Part shown: positions 33,426-45,685 of the stretch, piece by piece | Layout: the number at the start of each line of letters is the position of its first letter | How positions within the stretch are numbered: position 1 is the first letter of the stretch | Assembly: GCF_019175385.1 (NCBI RefSeq) | Contig: NC_083340.1 | Span: 13,032,336-13,096,335 of the forward strand | DNA: 64,000 bases | Source: Lycium barbarum | Lineage: Eukaryota > Streptophyta > Magnoliopsida > Solanales > Solanaceae | Direction: 5' to 3' | Translations under genes and position numbers: made by a program | The notes under the pieces: generated by a model | Seen by the model: the letters and a program-made list of their open reading frames with translations, nothing else | Told to the model about the DNA's origin: nothing | Database searches by the model: none

Positions 33426-34580
33426 TTTTCACATTATCTTGTTAAGTCAAAATAAAATGTAGGCATATCCAAAATTGAACTTGTTTAGTAACTTTTAAAT
33501 TTAGAAGTACATTAGTAGTTTTGTATATTTTAGAAGTATTTATTCTGAAACATGTAAAACACAGAATTAACCTTCAGAATCACGTGATATACCTGTAAGT
33601 GATATGAGTTTATATCAATAAGTATTATTTCATGTTAAACCGACATTTCATATCTACAATTTAATTATCTTATATATCAATTTTCTTCTCTAATCCTAAA
33701 TTATTCACATTTTTTTCTTGAAGTTAGGCTTAAAGTCAATGTACTGAAGGACTAAAGGATAATAATAAGAACAACAACAACAACAACAATAACAACAACA
33801 ACAACAATGATAACTCCTAAAGCGGAAAAAAGTTAATTCAAATGACTAAAAATCATAAAGGAGAAAATAAATTTCAAGAATATATAAAGGAAAATTCTTT
33901 AATTTTAGTATTTTACTCCTTTTTATCCATAGATAAGATATATAATATGGATTATCTATCTAAAGTATTATAAATTAATAGAGTATTAAGCAAGCAATTT
34001 TTTCACGACTGGAATCACTTGTACGCTTTCCGGCGCAAACGGGCATGTGAAAATGTTTTTTACTAAAAAGCCCAAAAAAGAATAATATGCAGTGTTTATT
34101 AAGGAATAGAAGCAACAAACGTTTCTTATCAAACTTACAGATCAAAAATAGCATCGAACACAAAATTATTTTTGAATGACTTGGCTCCGTCCTTGCACTA
34201 ACCGTTTCACAAGCTAAGCTTATCAAATATAATCCATGAACCTCCCCATATATTGATAATAATCCATGAACCTCCCCATATATATAGTTGTTAACTATTA
34301 CGTTAGAAAATGGGAATAAGTATCATCAAATAAATCAAGAATTAGTGGGATACTAATTGTCTGCAATAGAATATGGAAGGATGGAGGAATAATAATTGAG
34401 GTTATTTATACTCTACTACGTGGGTTGAATCAGACAAACAATTTATTTGAGCTTTATTGCAAAGTGTACGTGGCTGCCTCAATCAAACGGTTAATGGGCT
34501 TTTATTACAAACGAATAATTACTTCATGAAGATTTTGTTAAGGGGAAGTGACCTAATAATACTACTTAAAATTCTATATT
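33426..34580. other. AT-rich intergenic DNA with small repeats
   Basis: Contains an (AAC)n microsatellite at about 33770-33806 and a two-copy duplication of AATCCATGAACCTCCCCATA at 34230-34280. No gene was recognised. Confidence 0.55.
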
Positions 34581-37500
34581 TGTCACGCCCCGAACCATGG
34601 CCTGGGTGTAACACGGCACTAGGGTCTTGCTTGCATGTGTCCGAGCAAACCTCATGGCTTGCTTGTCAACATAGGCATCAAAACAATATAATCTATATGA
34701 TGCAATTTAAATGAATCATGAAAATGTAATTTGCGGAATGAATCATGAAAATGAATCATGAAAATGTAATTTAAATGAATCATGAAAATGTAATTTTTTC
34801 ACATTATCATGAAAATGTAAGCATGAAATATCATGAAAACATAACAGTCTGTAAACATGAAAACATAACTGACTCTGTGGACTAACATCTATCTATGAAA
34901 CCTCTAAAACTTGTCTGAATACTAGCTACTAGGGCATGGCCCTGGACTACCATAAACTGAATACTAATGCAGACTCCATGTTAAACCCCGAAAGGAGTGG
35001 GGCTCACCAATAAGCCGATAACTGAAGTGATCCTACTGCGCATGTGTATGCTCCTGAAAATCGGTATCTGCACCGTGAAGTGCAGGCCCCGGGCAAAAGG
35101 GACGTTAGTACATGGTGAATAGTACTAGTATGTAAAACCTGCTGAAATGAAGAACATGACACAACATAGGTATAGGACATGAACTGAAACAGAATGTAAC
35201 TTGAACAGGAGCATGAAACGTGAGTAAAGTCTGAAAACAGGAAATCAATGGAAATACATGTATGTAAAACTACTTGTAACGTGGGGAACGCTATAGTATA
35301 ACCGACAACATGATCTGGTACTTGCGTCCTACCAGCAGAACACTCACACCTTGCCAGGGATATGAGATTTAAGTAATAATAAGCATGTAAGGATCCAAAC
35401 TGCATAATGAAGGTGTTGCCTGTTGACACCCAATTTTGTCCCTCCTTTATTTAATTTTATTTACTCGGGTTTCTAAATTTACTGACGAACTAAATACTTT
35501 ATTTTCACTACAATTATTTTCGCTACTTTTATTTTTAAACATTACGAGCATTACTTTATCACAAGTTTTAAATGTTCGTTATCGTTTCATTTTCGGGTTT
35601 GGAATCGTTAAATTAATTACAAGACAACACTTTGCAAAATATTTATTTTTCTACATATTAATTATTTATTGTCATTACATAATATATATTATACCAATTA
35701 TTAAATTAGAAGCCCAAGAATAATTAAATAGAGGAGGAAGGAACAATTACTTTTCAGCCAAATTAATAGCCCATGTGTCAAGCCCACCATCCATTTAAAT
35801 AAATCAGCCCAATTCCCACACAAAAGCCCAACTCTCATCCAGCCCATGTTTAATTCGGATCAGTCCATACCCACTCCATTACCCGACCCGGTCCAGCCCA
35901 CCCCTTTATTCTCTTACCCTAATCTCTTTCTCTTTTCTTTGCTTTTTCCTTAAAACCCTTCAGCCGCCCCCTTTCTCTCTCCACCCGCTCCCCTCCTTCC
36001 TTTCTCTCCTCACGTTCCTCTGCACCTCCACTCACTGTTGTCTCCCCCACACACCTACCACTTCCACCACGCCTGTCCCCCGCTTCCTCTCTCTCATACA
36101 CTCCTCTCTCTCCTTTCTTAAACCCGAATTGAAACCCTATAGAGGGAACTCTCTTGAGACGTTTGCAGGGGGGATTGAACACCGATTGGGGAATTATTAG
36201 TCATACACGAATATTTCCTCTCACAAAAGTCTTGAGTCTTTTCCTTTTTTTTTTTTTTTTTTTTTTAAATCTGGTCTTGAACATTTTTCCTTAGCACATT
36301 CTTACAATTTTCCCATTTTTGGATTACCACTCGAAACTCTAAAGTCGTTTAAACATTCCGTTCTGTTTGGGTGGACTTTAGCCGCGACAACGATTTTGGA
36401 GCTTAGTTGTGTCGAGTCCTAATCTATTCATAACGAGAGAGTAGATTCGACGTCGTCGACACCCACTTCACTGCGCACAAAAAAGGTAAACTTTGACATA
36501 TTTATCGCCTGTAGTCTTAATTTCTGCTTTGGTTAAGAATTTAATTTATTCTGCCATCTTTAGTAGTTATATATTTTCTTTGTTGTTGTATCGTTTGTTT
36601 GATGTTTGGTAGTTGTTAGGATAGGATATTAATCGCTAAAAGATGGAGTTCGAAAGATGTCTGTTGTAGTTTGGATAATTAGATTGAATTTACAGGACTT
36701 AGAACCTATTTAAAAGTCGAATATACATAGGATATACAGTGGGTTATCAAGGTAAGAAGAACGTATACATTCGATATACATCTGATATACACACCATGGT
36801 GTGTATATCTTAGGTATATTATGTATATAATTAAAGCAGATCGGCATTATCCCTCTTTGCTCTATTTGCTCTAAATAACGTATTCGGTCATGAATGTAAT
36901 TTATTTGGTTTGAGATAGGACGAAAATGATTATACGACATGTCGATATTGGTTGTTGATTTTATTTTGTCTACAAAGTCGTGGCTGTTTTGTTTAAGCTG
37001 ATAGGATTAATGTGGAATGGTTAGTTCGAGACTTAGGTTAGCTTACTACGTCATTACTGCATGGTTTAAGTCGAATTCGATTAATGCTAGATGATAGTCA
37101 CCTGTCTGTTTAGTTGTGGTTTCCTCCAGCTTGCATTATCATGATTGGGTTTGTTAAAAGATAGGATCTGATCGATGTTAAGAGATAATGATGTGCTTTC
37201 ATCTGTTCAAATGAGTTGGTGTGATTTTTTTAGATTATATGGCTTGGTCTTCAAAGGCATAAGTGTTTGGTGTTAATTTAAAACTTGATTGTCGTATAAG
37301 TTATTTGGGTTAACTGTTTGGACACATGCTAACTGTCACATGACTCATTTCAAAGTTCTGTGTGTGAAAAGGACTTATTTAAATGCTACTCTATTCTCAA
37401 CATGTTTAATCAGTGTGTTTTAAAAACATGTAAACATTCCATGTTTAAACCAGCCTACTTGTTTAGTTGACTTACCCCTCTATCTATGCTTATCGCACTT

Positions 37501-40500
37501 TGCGATGTGTTAATTTACCTTACTTGATTGGTCTATGCTACCATTGCTTAATTTTATCCTCTGGTTGCAATGAATCCGTGACCAATGTGTGGTTACTAAG
37601 GTCACTACCTATCATTCTCATGGTTATTATGCATAATATGTGAGCCTGGCAGTCTGAATGTTGCGTAATAAAGCTATTTGTTTTAGTTCGTGTTGATTGA
37701 GGCTTGGCTGTTTAGTGTGAACCTACCTGGGAGTTTGTTTGCTGCCAGAGGCTTGGCTGTTTAGTGTGAACCTACCTGGGAGTTTGTTTGCTGCCAAGAC
37801 TTAAGTCTTGATAGGGTGCCCTTGTCTTGAACTTATCATAGCCGCAATTTCTGAATTTGCTTCTTGTCTGTCACTTGTTTTTTTTTTAGCTCCACTGTGG
37901 CCTGCTAAGTGTCTAAGTCCAAGCATGATATTCATGTCCTATTTCTATAGATAATACTGCTTGCTTGCTTGCTGTTAATCCTGCGCTTATTTACTTCTTG
38001 AACTTGCCTACACTCTATGCAAAGTTTAAATAACTGTCATACTATGTCAAAAAGAACACTGTTAGAATTTACTTCTTTTAATTTCTATAGCATATTTCGC
38101 CTCTAAGCTCTTTCCATCTAAATGGTTAGGCATAGTCACGTATGTATGAATGTATATACATAAGATATACCAAAATATCCACAGTATATATATAATCTAC
38201 TGATTTGTTTTGAGTTATATTTTACATGTTTAATCTTATTTATTGATCGTATACTAATTGTTTTCTTTCGTTTTTATGCATGATCATCGCATACGAGTCC
38301 AAGCGACTCATCATCTCTTGCATTTGGCGTCGGGCCAAAACCCAATGGAATCCTTTTCTCGAGTCAGCCCATCCACAACAATCTGTTAAATTTCGCTGGG
38401 CCAAAGCCCAGTAGCAACAGTAGCGGACAATGACACTCCTAAATGGGCAGAGCCCATTTAAATCATCTTACTCCTTCATTTTATTTCTTTTGCACATTTA
38501 ACTTGTATTGTATGGCTAACATTTTTGTTTGTTAATTAAGATAAACTTTAGTAACATTAAGGGTCTTAGTTTAGTAATGGGTAGTTAATTTCACAAATTA
38601 CATTCACTTCTATTTTTAAAACTATTTATAGTATCTATAACATTTATTTGAGTAATTAATTTTCAAAATAGCATGACTACATCTTTTGGCTAAGAGAATC
38701 ATAATTTATGTTTACTATCTTGGAAGTTTAAAACGTCACAAAACTTACACTAACGTTAGCTTATTCTGAGAAATAAAAAGCAAATTAGTTTCAACGGATA
38801 ACTTTTTCACTAGTTCCTTTCCAACACTTGAAATACATATTTGTTTAAAACAACCTTCGCACAATATACGTTGAACTAATAATCTTTCTATAAAACTTTA
38901 TTAAATAACTCTTTTAAATTTGTTAGTCATTTTCTCCAAAAATATATAAATATTACACATCCTGTTTCTTTTAGTTCATTTGTAACTAAACTCTTTTATG
39001 CAACTGTTACTTTTCTACAAGTTTTATTTTTAATAACATTCTATTTCTGTCCATAACTTTAGCAATACTTACAAGATATTTTCTTAAATATTTAAATATC
39101 ACATCTACATATTTAGCCTTAATTAATTAATATAAGTTCGGTCGGTTAACCATTGTTAATGGGTCTTAAAGGATGCCTAATACCTTCCCTTTAGACTAAT
39201 TGAACCCTTACCTAGAATCTTAAGTTTCACAGACCTTAAACAGAGCTAACTTTAAAAAATAACTTTAATAAACTTTAGGTGTCCTAATTCACCATAAATA
39301 ATTAGGTGGCGACTCCTTAACAAATAACAAAAATAGGAATCACCAATATGTTGTACTCTACTTTAACCCGGTTAAAATGGGGTATGACATTGCCTCCTTG
39401 CTGACAACCCTTATCCTACGGTGGCAACGTAGTTTCAGGCTATCTGAGCCTTCTCGGTTAACTAAGCAATTCCCAAAAACATGAACATAATATAGTTGGC
39501 TAAGAAGCCCATGATTTTCATGAAATAACTTGTAATCATGTTTTCACGAAATAAATTGTAACATGGTTTCATGAAATATCTTGTAATATGGTTTCTTGAG
39601 ATAAGTTGTCAAAGTCTTGCAAACATGTTCTTGATTCATGAGTAATAACAATAGTTCATAATTATATATATAATTGACTTGAAAACATGCTTGTAACTTG
39701 TTAGATAAAATCATAAAGTTTCATATAAACATAATGAGAACACATGAGGAAGAATTCATGATTCATGGATTAAGCTAGGGTTCCTAATAACCGTAATGGA
39801 AGATTAGGAATACAATAACGAATATAGATACAAAATTCATGTACATAAATACATAAATACGGGCTACCAATATGTTGGGTTTAATGCGCTAGGATTTGAA
39901 CTTCATGAATATCAAGAAAAGGAGCATGGGGAAGAACGTAGAGATTCCCACATGTGGATGGAAGTTCTACATACCTTAATTGCTCCAAAACTTGAATTAA
40001 AGACTTGAGTTTTGGAGAAGATTTCCTAAATCTTGATTCTTGAACCTTGAGATGGGTTTTCTTGAAAACCCTAGATCAGGAACAATAATTTCTTGCTTAG
40101 ATTATTAGAATATATGTTAGAATTGAGTTGGAAGGGTTTGGATTGGACTTACCTTGATGTTTTGGATGGTTGCTAGGGCTTGGAATTGTGAATAATGAAA
40201 TAAAAGAACTCAAGGCTTGAATTTATACAAAAGTGGGGCGGAAGTTATATGGACGTATTATACGGTCCGTATAATATGACCACATTTCATCATGGCTGAA
40301 CAAAACGTCGATTTGGAGCGTCATGAAGTATGGACGACTTATACAGTCCGTATAAAATTATATGGGCCGTATAAGTAGTTCGTATAACATGACCATTGAA
40401 CGGACTGCTCTGTACTCCTTCAGTAAAATGACCATAACTTTTTGTACAGATGTCCCCTTGACCCCCATAATATACCATTGAAAAAGTATTTCAAAGGGAT

Positions 40501-40741
40501 ACAACTTTCAAGAAGGAAATTTTCACAAATTCCTAACGCAAGTACCCGAAAACAGGCCATAAGTACAGACTGTCCTAGACTTAGACGAATTTAGAAGGCC
40601 TTAAGAACTTCACTTTTTGGTTTGACTTCAAAACGACTATTTATCACCCGAGTTCATCCCAAATAGATTCGTATAGCTAAAATATCACCTTTATACTAGA
40701 TTCATACATTTATACCTAATTCGGATTTACGGGATGTTACA
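34581..40741 (-). mobile_element. Solo LTR, same family as 27377-29604, split by nested LTR
   Basis: Plus-strand ends are TGTCACGCCCCGAACCATGG (34581) and TTTACGGGATGTTACA (40741), with the perfect duplication ATATT at 34576-34580 and 40742-40746. Without the nested LTR and its 5-bp duplication it is about 2187 bp. It carries tandem AATCATGAAAATGTAATT units (34710-34820), CATGAAATAACTTGTAAT units (39515-39600) and several palindromes like TTATACGGTCCGTATAA (40257-40380). Orientation is inferred from relatives. Confidence 0.85.
35421..39389 (+). mobile_element. Solo LTR, diverged relative of Ogre-type LTR
   Basis: Begins TGTTGACACCCAATTTTGTC (35421) and ends GGTTAAAATGGGGTATGACA (39389), 3969 bp, with the perfect duplication TTGCC at 35416-35420 and 39390-39394. 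It shares ends, pyrimidine-rich block, splice-donor context (36486) and the last 250 bp with the LTR at 4065-8225. The middle is strongly diverged. It also contains a 52-bp direct duplication (GAGGCTTGGCTGTTTAGTGT at 37698 and 37749). Confidence 0.88.
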
Positions 40742-40746
40742 ATATT

Positions 40747-41869
40747 ATAAAACATAAGAATATTTTTCCTTATTTACAAAACAAACTAACAAAATATACC
40801 AAATTTGGGCTTAATGGAATACCCACAATTTTGGGCTTTTATTTAGGATTAGAATCTGGTTTTAAATGTGGGTTTAATTTTAGGATACTTACCAATCAAA
40901 TTCTTCTTCTTTTCAAAACGATTTCTCTCTCTCACTCTCTCTTCCTCTACAATTGTTGATAGATTATGTATACATTAATAATAGAAAGCTTTTGATTACT
41001 GACATTAAATATATATAAAAGTTGGTTTGTATTGTTTTGCGATATATATGATCACCGTACGTATGAAATCTATATAAATTATATATACTGTAGTTCTTAA
41101 AAATGTTAAAAACTAATATATGTATGAAATTTGTATTAATATGATATATATCATTTTTGAGATATATGTGGTCACAATGTGCATGAAATGCGTATGGTTT
41201 GTATCAATTACAATATATATATATATATATATATATATCTCCATGTTTGAAGATGTAACAAAATTAGATTAAAGTTGTATTATAATTGTATGTTGAGTTG
41301 TATGAAAATTATATTTTAAAGTTTTATATTATATAATTAGTTCTATGAAATTTATTTTTAAGATGTTTATTGTTGTAGATATTTGAATAATACAATTTTA
41401 ATATAATTTTTATACAAATGTTATACAATGAGAATTCCAATTATAATGGACTTTTTTTGCAAAATGTGGAGAAAATCAGGGAACAATGTATGTTAATTTG
41501 AATGGAGAGAGAAAAGTTGATAAAATAAGGGAAGATCAAGGTGGAGAAAATCAGGGACCATTTTCTTTTAATTTTTAATGGGAGAGAAAAAAGTGGATAA
41601 AATAAGGGAAGATCAGTTTCCTTACGTTATCTCCATGATTGCCGCCTAATTTATTTACCGTGTTTTATTCACTGCCTTTTAATTTACTTGATTAGTATAG
41701 ATTTTGTAAGAAATTTAAAACTATTGATATATTTTGTAAACTGAAAAGTCTTGTCATGTTCTGTAAATATACCCTCTTACTACGCACATATACGTTTTTT
41801 GCCCATTTGTTAATACATTTAGTTAGTGTATTTATGTATAGAATGACAGAAAAAATGAAAAAAAAAAAA
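40747..41869. other. AT-rich DNA, possibly Helitron body
   Basis: Contains an (AT)n tract at about 41213-41240 and a two-copy duplication of about 105 bp around GGAGAAAATCAGGGA (41467 and 41552). No gene was seen. It could be the body of the Helitron whose 5' end is at 41953, but no 3' end was found. Confidence 0.4.
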
Positions 41870-41953
41870 ACACAAAAAAAGATAAATAGGAATGGTGGCC
41901 ATAGAGAGGTGCCACATCACTTTTTTATTGCCTAGCTTTATATTATATATAGA
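41870..41953 (-). mobile_element. Helitron-like 5' end
   Basis: On the minus strand: TC (41953-41952) then TATATATAATATAAAGCTAG, followed by GTGATGTGGCACCTCTCTAT and ATTCCTATTTATC. The host A lies before TC. The same block recurs near 45680 on plus and 33400 on minus, so it is a repeated 5' terminus. Confidence 0.5.
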
Positions 41954-42095
41954 TTATATTAAAAATAAATTTTTATCTTTACTTGTCCACTTTAGTATAT
42001 CAAGTGAAAGATTAAAAAAAAATCGCGATTCCAAGTCTATTGAGACTATATAATATACACCAATTAATATGAGTATTATGGTATACTTCATTTAT

Positions 42096-42406
42096 TACTC
42101 AATCCGTCATCTTTACTTGTCTTGTATACTAAAAATAGTTATCCATTTTTACTTATTCAGTTTAGAAAATCAAGAGATAATTTTCCATTAATGCATACAT
42201 ATTTTACCCTATTATTAAATATTGGGTTGGAAAGTTCAAGAAATTCTTAGTGGTTGCATAACGTTTAAAGTATGTTTTATTGATTTCAATAATTAGGTTA
42301 CTTAGCAATAATTATGGGTGATATAATAAAATTGTCATTTTATTTTTGACTCCTTAATAGTCGTGCCATGTCAATATATGACAAATATAAATTGACAGAG
42401 GGAGTA
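42096..42406. mobile_element. Stowaway-like MITE
   Basis: Left TACTCAATCCGTCATCTTTA and right complement TACTCCCTCTGTCAATTTAT form imperfect TIRs with TA at both edges. 311 bp, non-coding. Confidence 0.7.
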
Positions 42407-42484
42407 ATTATTAAGGCGCGTATAAAAATGAACAAATAAAAGTGAAAGGAAGGAGGAGAATAGAATAAAATTAATATTAAACCC

Positions 42485-42883
42485 TGTTAGGGTTTTGCCC
42501 TGACTTTCTTACCATATTTGGATTTTACCTTTTTTTGAAGGAAGGGCAAAGAGTTTTCCATAATTGATTTTACTTTTTTAAAAATGAAAATATAAATCTT
42601 CCATATTTGAGTAACCCTTAAGTTTTGGACATTTATAAATTGAAGGCCTCATTCCTACAACTAGAGAACACAATAGCATCCACAATGTAGTCGTTAATGT
42701 TTCTTGTTTAGGGGGAGATGATCTCTCAATAATTTTTATATTTTTTAATGTAGGCCAGTTGGCCAAACCATATCAATATATTACCCCTCTTTTAATATAG
42801 TTTCTTTGTCGTCTGATTTATCGTCGTTTAAGGTTTGCAATGGTAAGCTTCGGCATGACGCCATGCTTATTTCTATCCCAACA
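42485..42883 (+). repeat. 5' LTR of TRIM-like element
   Basis: 399 bp, TG...CA ends. Shares TTTGGATTTTACC, GGCCAGTTGGCCAAACC and TTGTCGTCTGATTTATCRTC with the second LTR. Confidence 0.8.
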
Positions 42884-42955
42884 CGTGGTATCCAAGCCAA
42901 TGGTCTAACGAGGTTGAAGACAGGTTCAAAGCATATTCAGATCAAGTTGTAGTCT

Positions 42956-43060
42956 TTTTTTTTTTTAAGGTGAAAAAGTAATGTTGTTGGCTGGGTTCAA
43001 ACCTGGGTGGGAAGGGGCAGAGCCACGCCCAATAACCACTTCATCCACTCCAACTTGATT
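42956..43060 (-). mobile_element. tRNA-derived SINE nested in TRIM
   Basis: Flanked by a perfect 15-bp duplication ATCAAGTTGTAGTCT (42941-42955 and 43061-43075). On the minus strand it runs about 105 bp from an A-box-like GGAGTGGATGAAGTGG through a B-box-like CAGGTTTGAACCC to a poly(A) end (T12 on plus). A long target duplication, Pol III boxes and an A-tail together define a SINE. The family was not assigned. Confidence 0.8.
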
Positions 43061-43288
43061 ATCAAGTTGTAGTCTATTGACGATAATGAAGATTTTTTAT
43101 CCAATAAGCAAAACAAAAGACTGAAGCGCTACATGTGGAGACGAAGTTTCAACCATATTTTCAACATTCCTGCTGTTGCATCTTTAAAAATTAAAAAATA
43201 AAATAAAAAACCATGACAAACAACAGTGATGAAGATTATGTGAAGAAGGCAGATCAAGTTTTGTCAAGAAAATCTAGGCCAAAAGGGG

Positions 43289-43709
43289 TGTTTTATTAGG
43301 GTTTTGCCCTAATTTTCTTATCATATTTGGATTTTACCTTTTTTTTTGAAGGAAGATCAAAAAGTTTACCATAATTGATTTTACTTTTTCCAAAAGGAAA
43401 ATATAAATCTTCCATATTTGAGCAGCCCTTAAGTTTTGGACATTTATAAATTGAAGACCTCCTTCCCACAACTAGAGAACACAATAGCATCCACCATATA
43501 GTCGTTTAACAAGTCTTGTTTAGGGGGAGATGTTCTCCCAATAGTTTTTATATTTTTTAATTAGTTTCTCATATGTAGGCCAGTTGGCCAAACCATATCA
43601 ATATATTATACCTCTTTTAATATAGTTTCTTTGTCGTCTGATTTATCATCGTTCAAGATTTGTAATTGTAAGCTTCCGCAGGACGCCATGATTTTTTTCG
43701 ATCCCAACA
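43289..43709 (+). repeat. 3' LTR of TRIM-like element
   Basis: 421 bp. Compared with the first LTR it has small insertions (TGTTTTATTAGGG versus TGTTAGGG, and an added TTAGTTTCTCATA), so the element is not recent. Confidence 0.8.
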
Positions 43710-43729
43710 AACCTAACCTCAAATATAAT

Positions 43730-44012
43730 TGTTTTAAATGCAATTTTGACATATTGATTATTCTGGACTTCCCATCCCTTCGACGCTATCACCCAACTCG
43801 CAGTTGATTGAAGCAAGACAAATCAGGAAATTTAAATGTTTTATAATGTTCATATACGTGCCATCAATGTTTTAAATGCAATTTTTGGCATAGGATTGAT
43901 TATTCAGGCTTCCCATCCCTTCGATGCTATCACCCACTCGCATTCGATTGAAGCTAGACAAATCACCGGATTTAAATGTTTTAGAATAATATGAATATAT
44001 GTGCCATCATTT
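43730..44012 (+). repeat. Two-copy tandem duplication, about 138 bp
   Basis: TTTTAAATGCAATTTT and onward (TTGATTATTC, CTTCCCATCCCTTCGA, GCTATCACCCA, AGACAAATCA, TTTAAATGTTTTA, GTGCCATCA) recurs at 43733 and 43871 with moderate divergence. No coding function was seen. Confidence 0.75.
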
Positions 44013-44299
44013 GGCAGCACAAGATTTACTTCGGCCTTTCACTTTTTACTTGTCCAGTTTAATTTAGACTTTGCACAGTTTTTTAGAAACAATAATTATT
44101 ATGAAAATTTATCACAATACCCATATAATTGATGTTTAGTCTCTTTGGAAATAATTTGAAATATAAGTAATTAATAGTAAGGGTAAAACATTAAAAAAAA
44201 AAAATAGTATATGCTGAAAGTGATAAGTAAAAGTTAAATTTATCCAGGTTATCACAGGATTTCCTGCGATTATTTCTAATATGGAATGAGTCAATCATG

Positions 44300-44615
44300 T
44301 ACTTTGGTATCTTATTGAACAAAAATGGTGATATTGTTCCTCCAATGATCAAGAATTTGTATTATTCTCATTATGCACATAAGGGAGGAGCCGTATGAGG
44401 TGAAAATCTCATTTATGATTCTGGAATGGAGATTACAGATAGAACTTATAATGGGGTCTCGAAAATAAGTTATTTCTGCTGGGCCTTTATCCCTTTTTAG
44501 GTTCATTAGCTTCTTGCTGTGGGATGTAAAAATATACCGGTAGGGAAACGTTCCGTCTTAGAGAGAACCCTCTGCGCGAGCGGTGGTGAACGAAGCGGAA
44601 GCAAGAATATCGGCT
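44300..44615 (+). other. Organellar-type insert with group II intron domain V
   Basis: 44388-44421 reads GAGCCGTATGAGGTGAAAAT then CTCATTTATGATTC, matching the group II intron domain V hairpin (GAGCCGTAT...TACGGTTC) with two or three substitutions. Upstream GGGAGGA and downstream TTCTGGAATGGAGATTAC fit an intron 3' end. The later block GAACCCTCTGCGCGAGCGGT then GGTGAACGAAGCGGAAGC is GC-richer than its surroundings and organelle-like. It is most likely a small nuclear copy of mitochondrial or plastid DNA. Which genome and intron is unresolved. Confidence 0.45.
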
Positions 44616-44978
44616 TGAGAATTTATTTTTAATATAATGGACAGACAAAAGTGAACAACATCAATAGTAATCTTCAATGATTTTCTGGCTTGCTTTTTTG
44701 TACTCTGACAAAATTAGAATAGATAGAATAGTTACTTTTTTCAACTTCCAATTTTGCTTCTCGATTCCTTTTTTTCCCCTTGTTTTCTTTATATTGTGTT
44801 CAAATTCATTTGGCTTTGATATATGTTATGAGTTGTTTAACCATTTACATTTAGGTATTCTTGACCCTAACTTATCACACGTGTGCTTCATGTTGGAGGT
44901 TACTAGAGTACCTTTTTCTTATATAAAGATCACAAAGATTGCCAACAAGAAGAAAAAGTATTATTCCATTTTATATTA

Positions 44979-45276
44979 GACATAATACTTAGATAGAAAC
45001 TTCAACTTGACCTTAATTGGTAAGTAAACACTTTAACTTTGAGAATTCACATCTGACATTTTAATTTGGTTTAACTTGGTCCCGTAAATATCCCAGCTTT
45101 GAATATGCACATCAAGACATAGCTAAATTTAAGTTGTCCAGATGTGCATTTTCAAAGTTGGGATGTTTATGAGGCTAACTTAAACCAAGTTGAGATTTCT
45201 AGATGTGCATTTTCAAAGTTGAGATGTTTACTTGCCAGTTGAGATCAAGTTAAGGTGTCTATCTATGTATTATGCC
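44979..45276. mobile_element. Mutator-like MITE with 10-bp target duplication
   Basis: TIRs GACATAATACTTAGATAGAA and the complement of the right end, GGCATAATACATAGATAGAC, extend far inward. The direct repeat TTTTATATTA flanks them at 44969-44978 and 45277-45286. A 9-11-bp duplication with long TIRs indicates MULE ancestry. The 298-bp interior repeats AGATGTGCATTTTCAAAGTT. Confidence 0.75.
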
Positions 45277-45615
45277 TTTTATATTACTACTTCCTCCGCC
45301 CCAATTTATATGAGAGTTGATCTATTTAAGAGTCAAACGACTCTTTCTTTGACTCAATTACAAACATAGAAAAGTAGTCATGCTACTTCTTTTGTTTAAT
45401 TTTATCATTTTATAGAATTATCATATTATATTAAAAGTAGGAAGCTCGTATCTTCAAAGTTAAATTACCATTTCACCCTTAAAGTAAATAAAAATCTAAT
45501 TAAATATTCATATTTTAATTACACAAAACTTGAATTAAAAGTTAAGAAGGCAGCAACACTTTAATGCTTCAAATCAATTCACCGAAACCGTTTCCTCCAT
45601 AATTATTCACCCACC

Positions 45616-45616
<1 letters not shown>

Positions 45617-45680
<64 letters not shown>
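45617..45680. repeat. (TA)n microsatellite at Helitron 5' end
   Basis: About 30 AT units directly before ATAAAGCTAGGC. They appear to have grown from the TATATA of the Helitron terminus. Confidence 0.9.

Positions 45681-45685
<5 letters not shown>

Larger units (their letters stand above)
42485..43709 (+). mobile_element. TRIM-like miniature LTR retrotransposon
   Basis: Two LTRs (42485-42883, 43289-43709) share about 390 bp. They begin TGTT...TAGGGTTTTGCCCT and end ATCCCAACA. A primer site TGGTATCCAAGCCA (42886) resembles tRNA-Met TGGTATCAGAGCCA. A polypurine tract AAAAGGGG (43281-43288) abuts the second LTR. The duplication is AACCC/AACCT. The internal region is only 405 bp and non-coding, and 105 bp of that is a SINE with one copy of its duplication. 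No protein can be made, so it needs helper enzymes. Confidence 0.8.

Noticed and set aside
45287..45570. Second Stowaway element starting TACTTCCTCCGCCCC
   Set aside because: Only the left terminus is visible and no matching right end was found, so boundaries cannot be supported.
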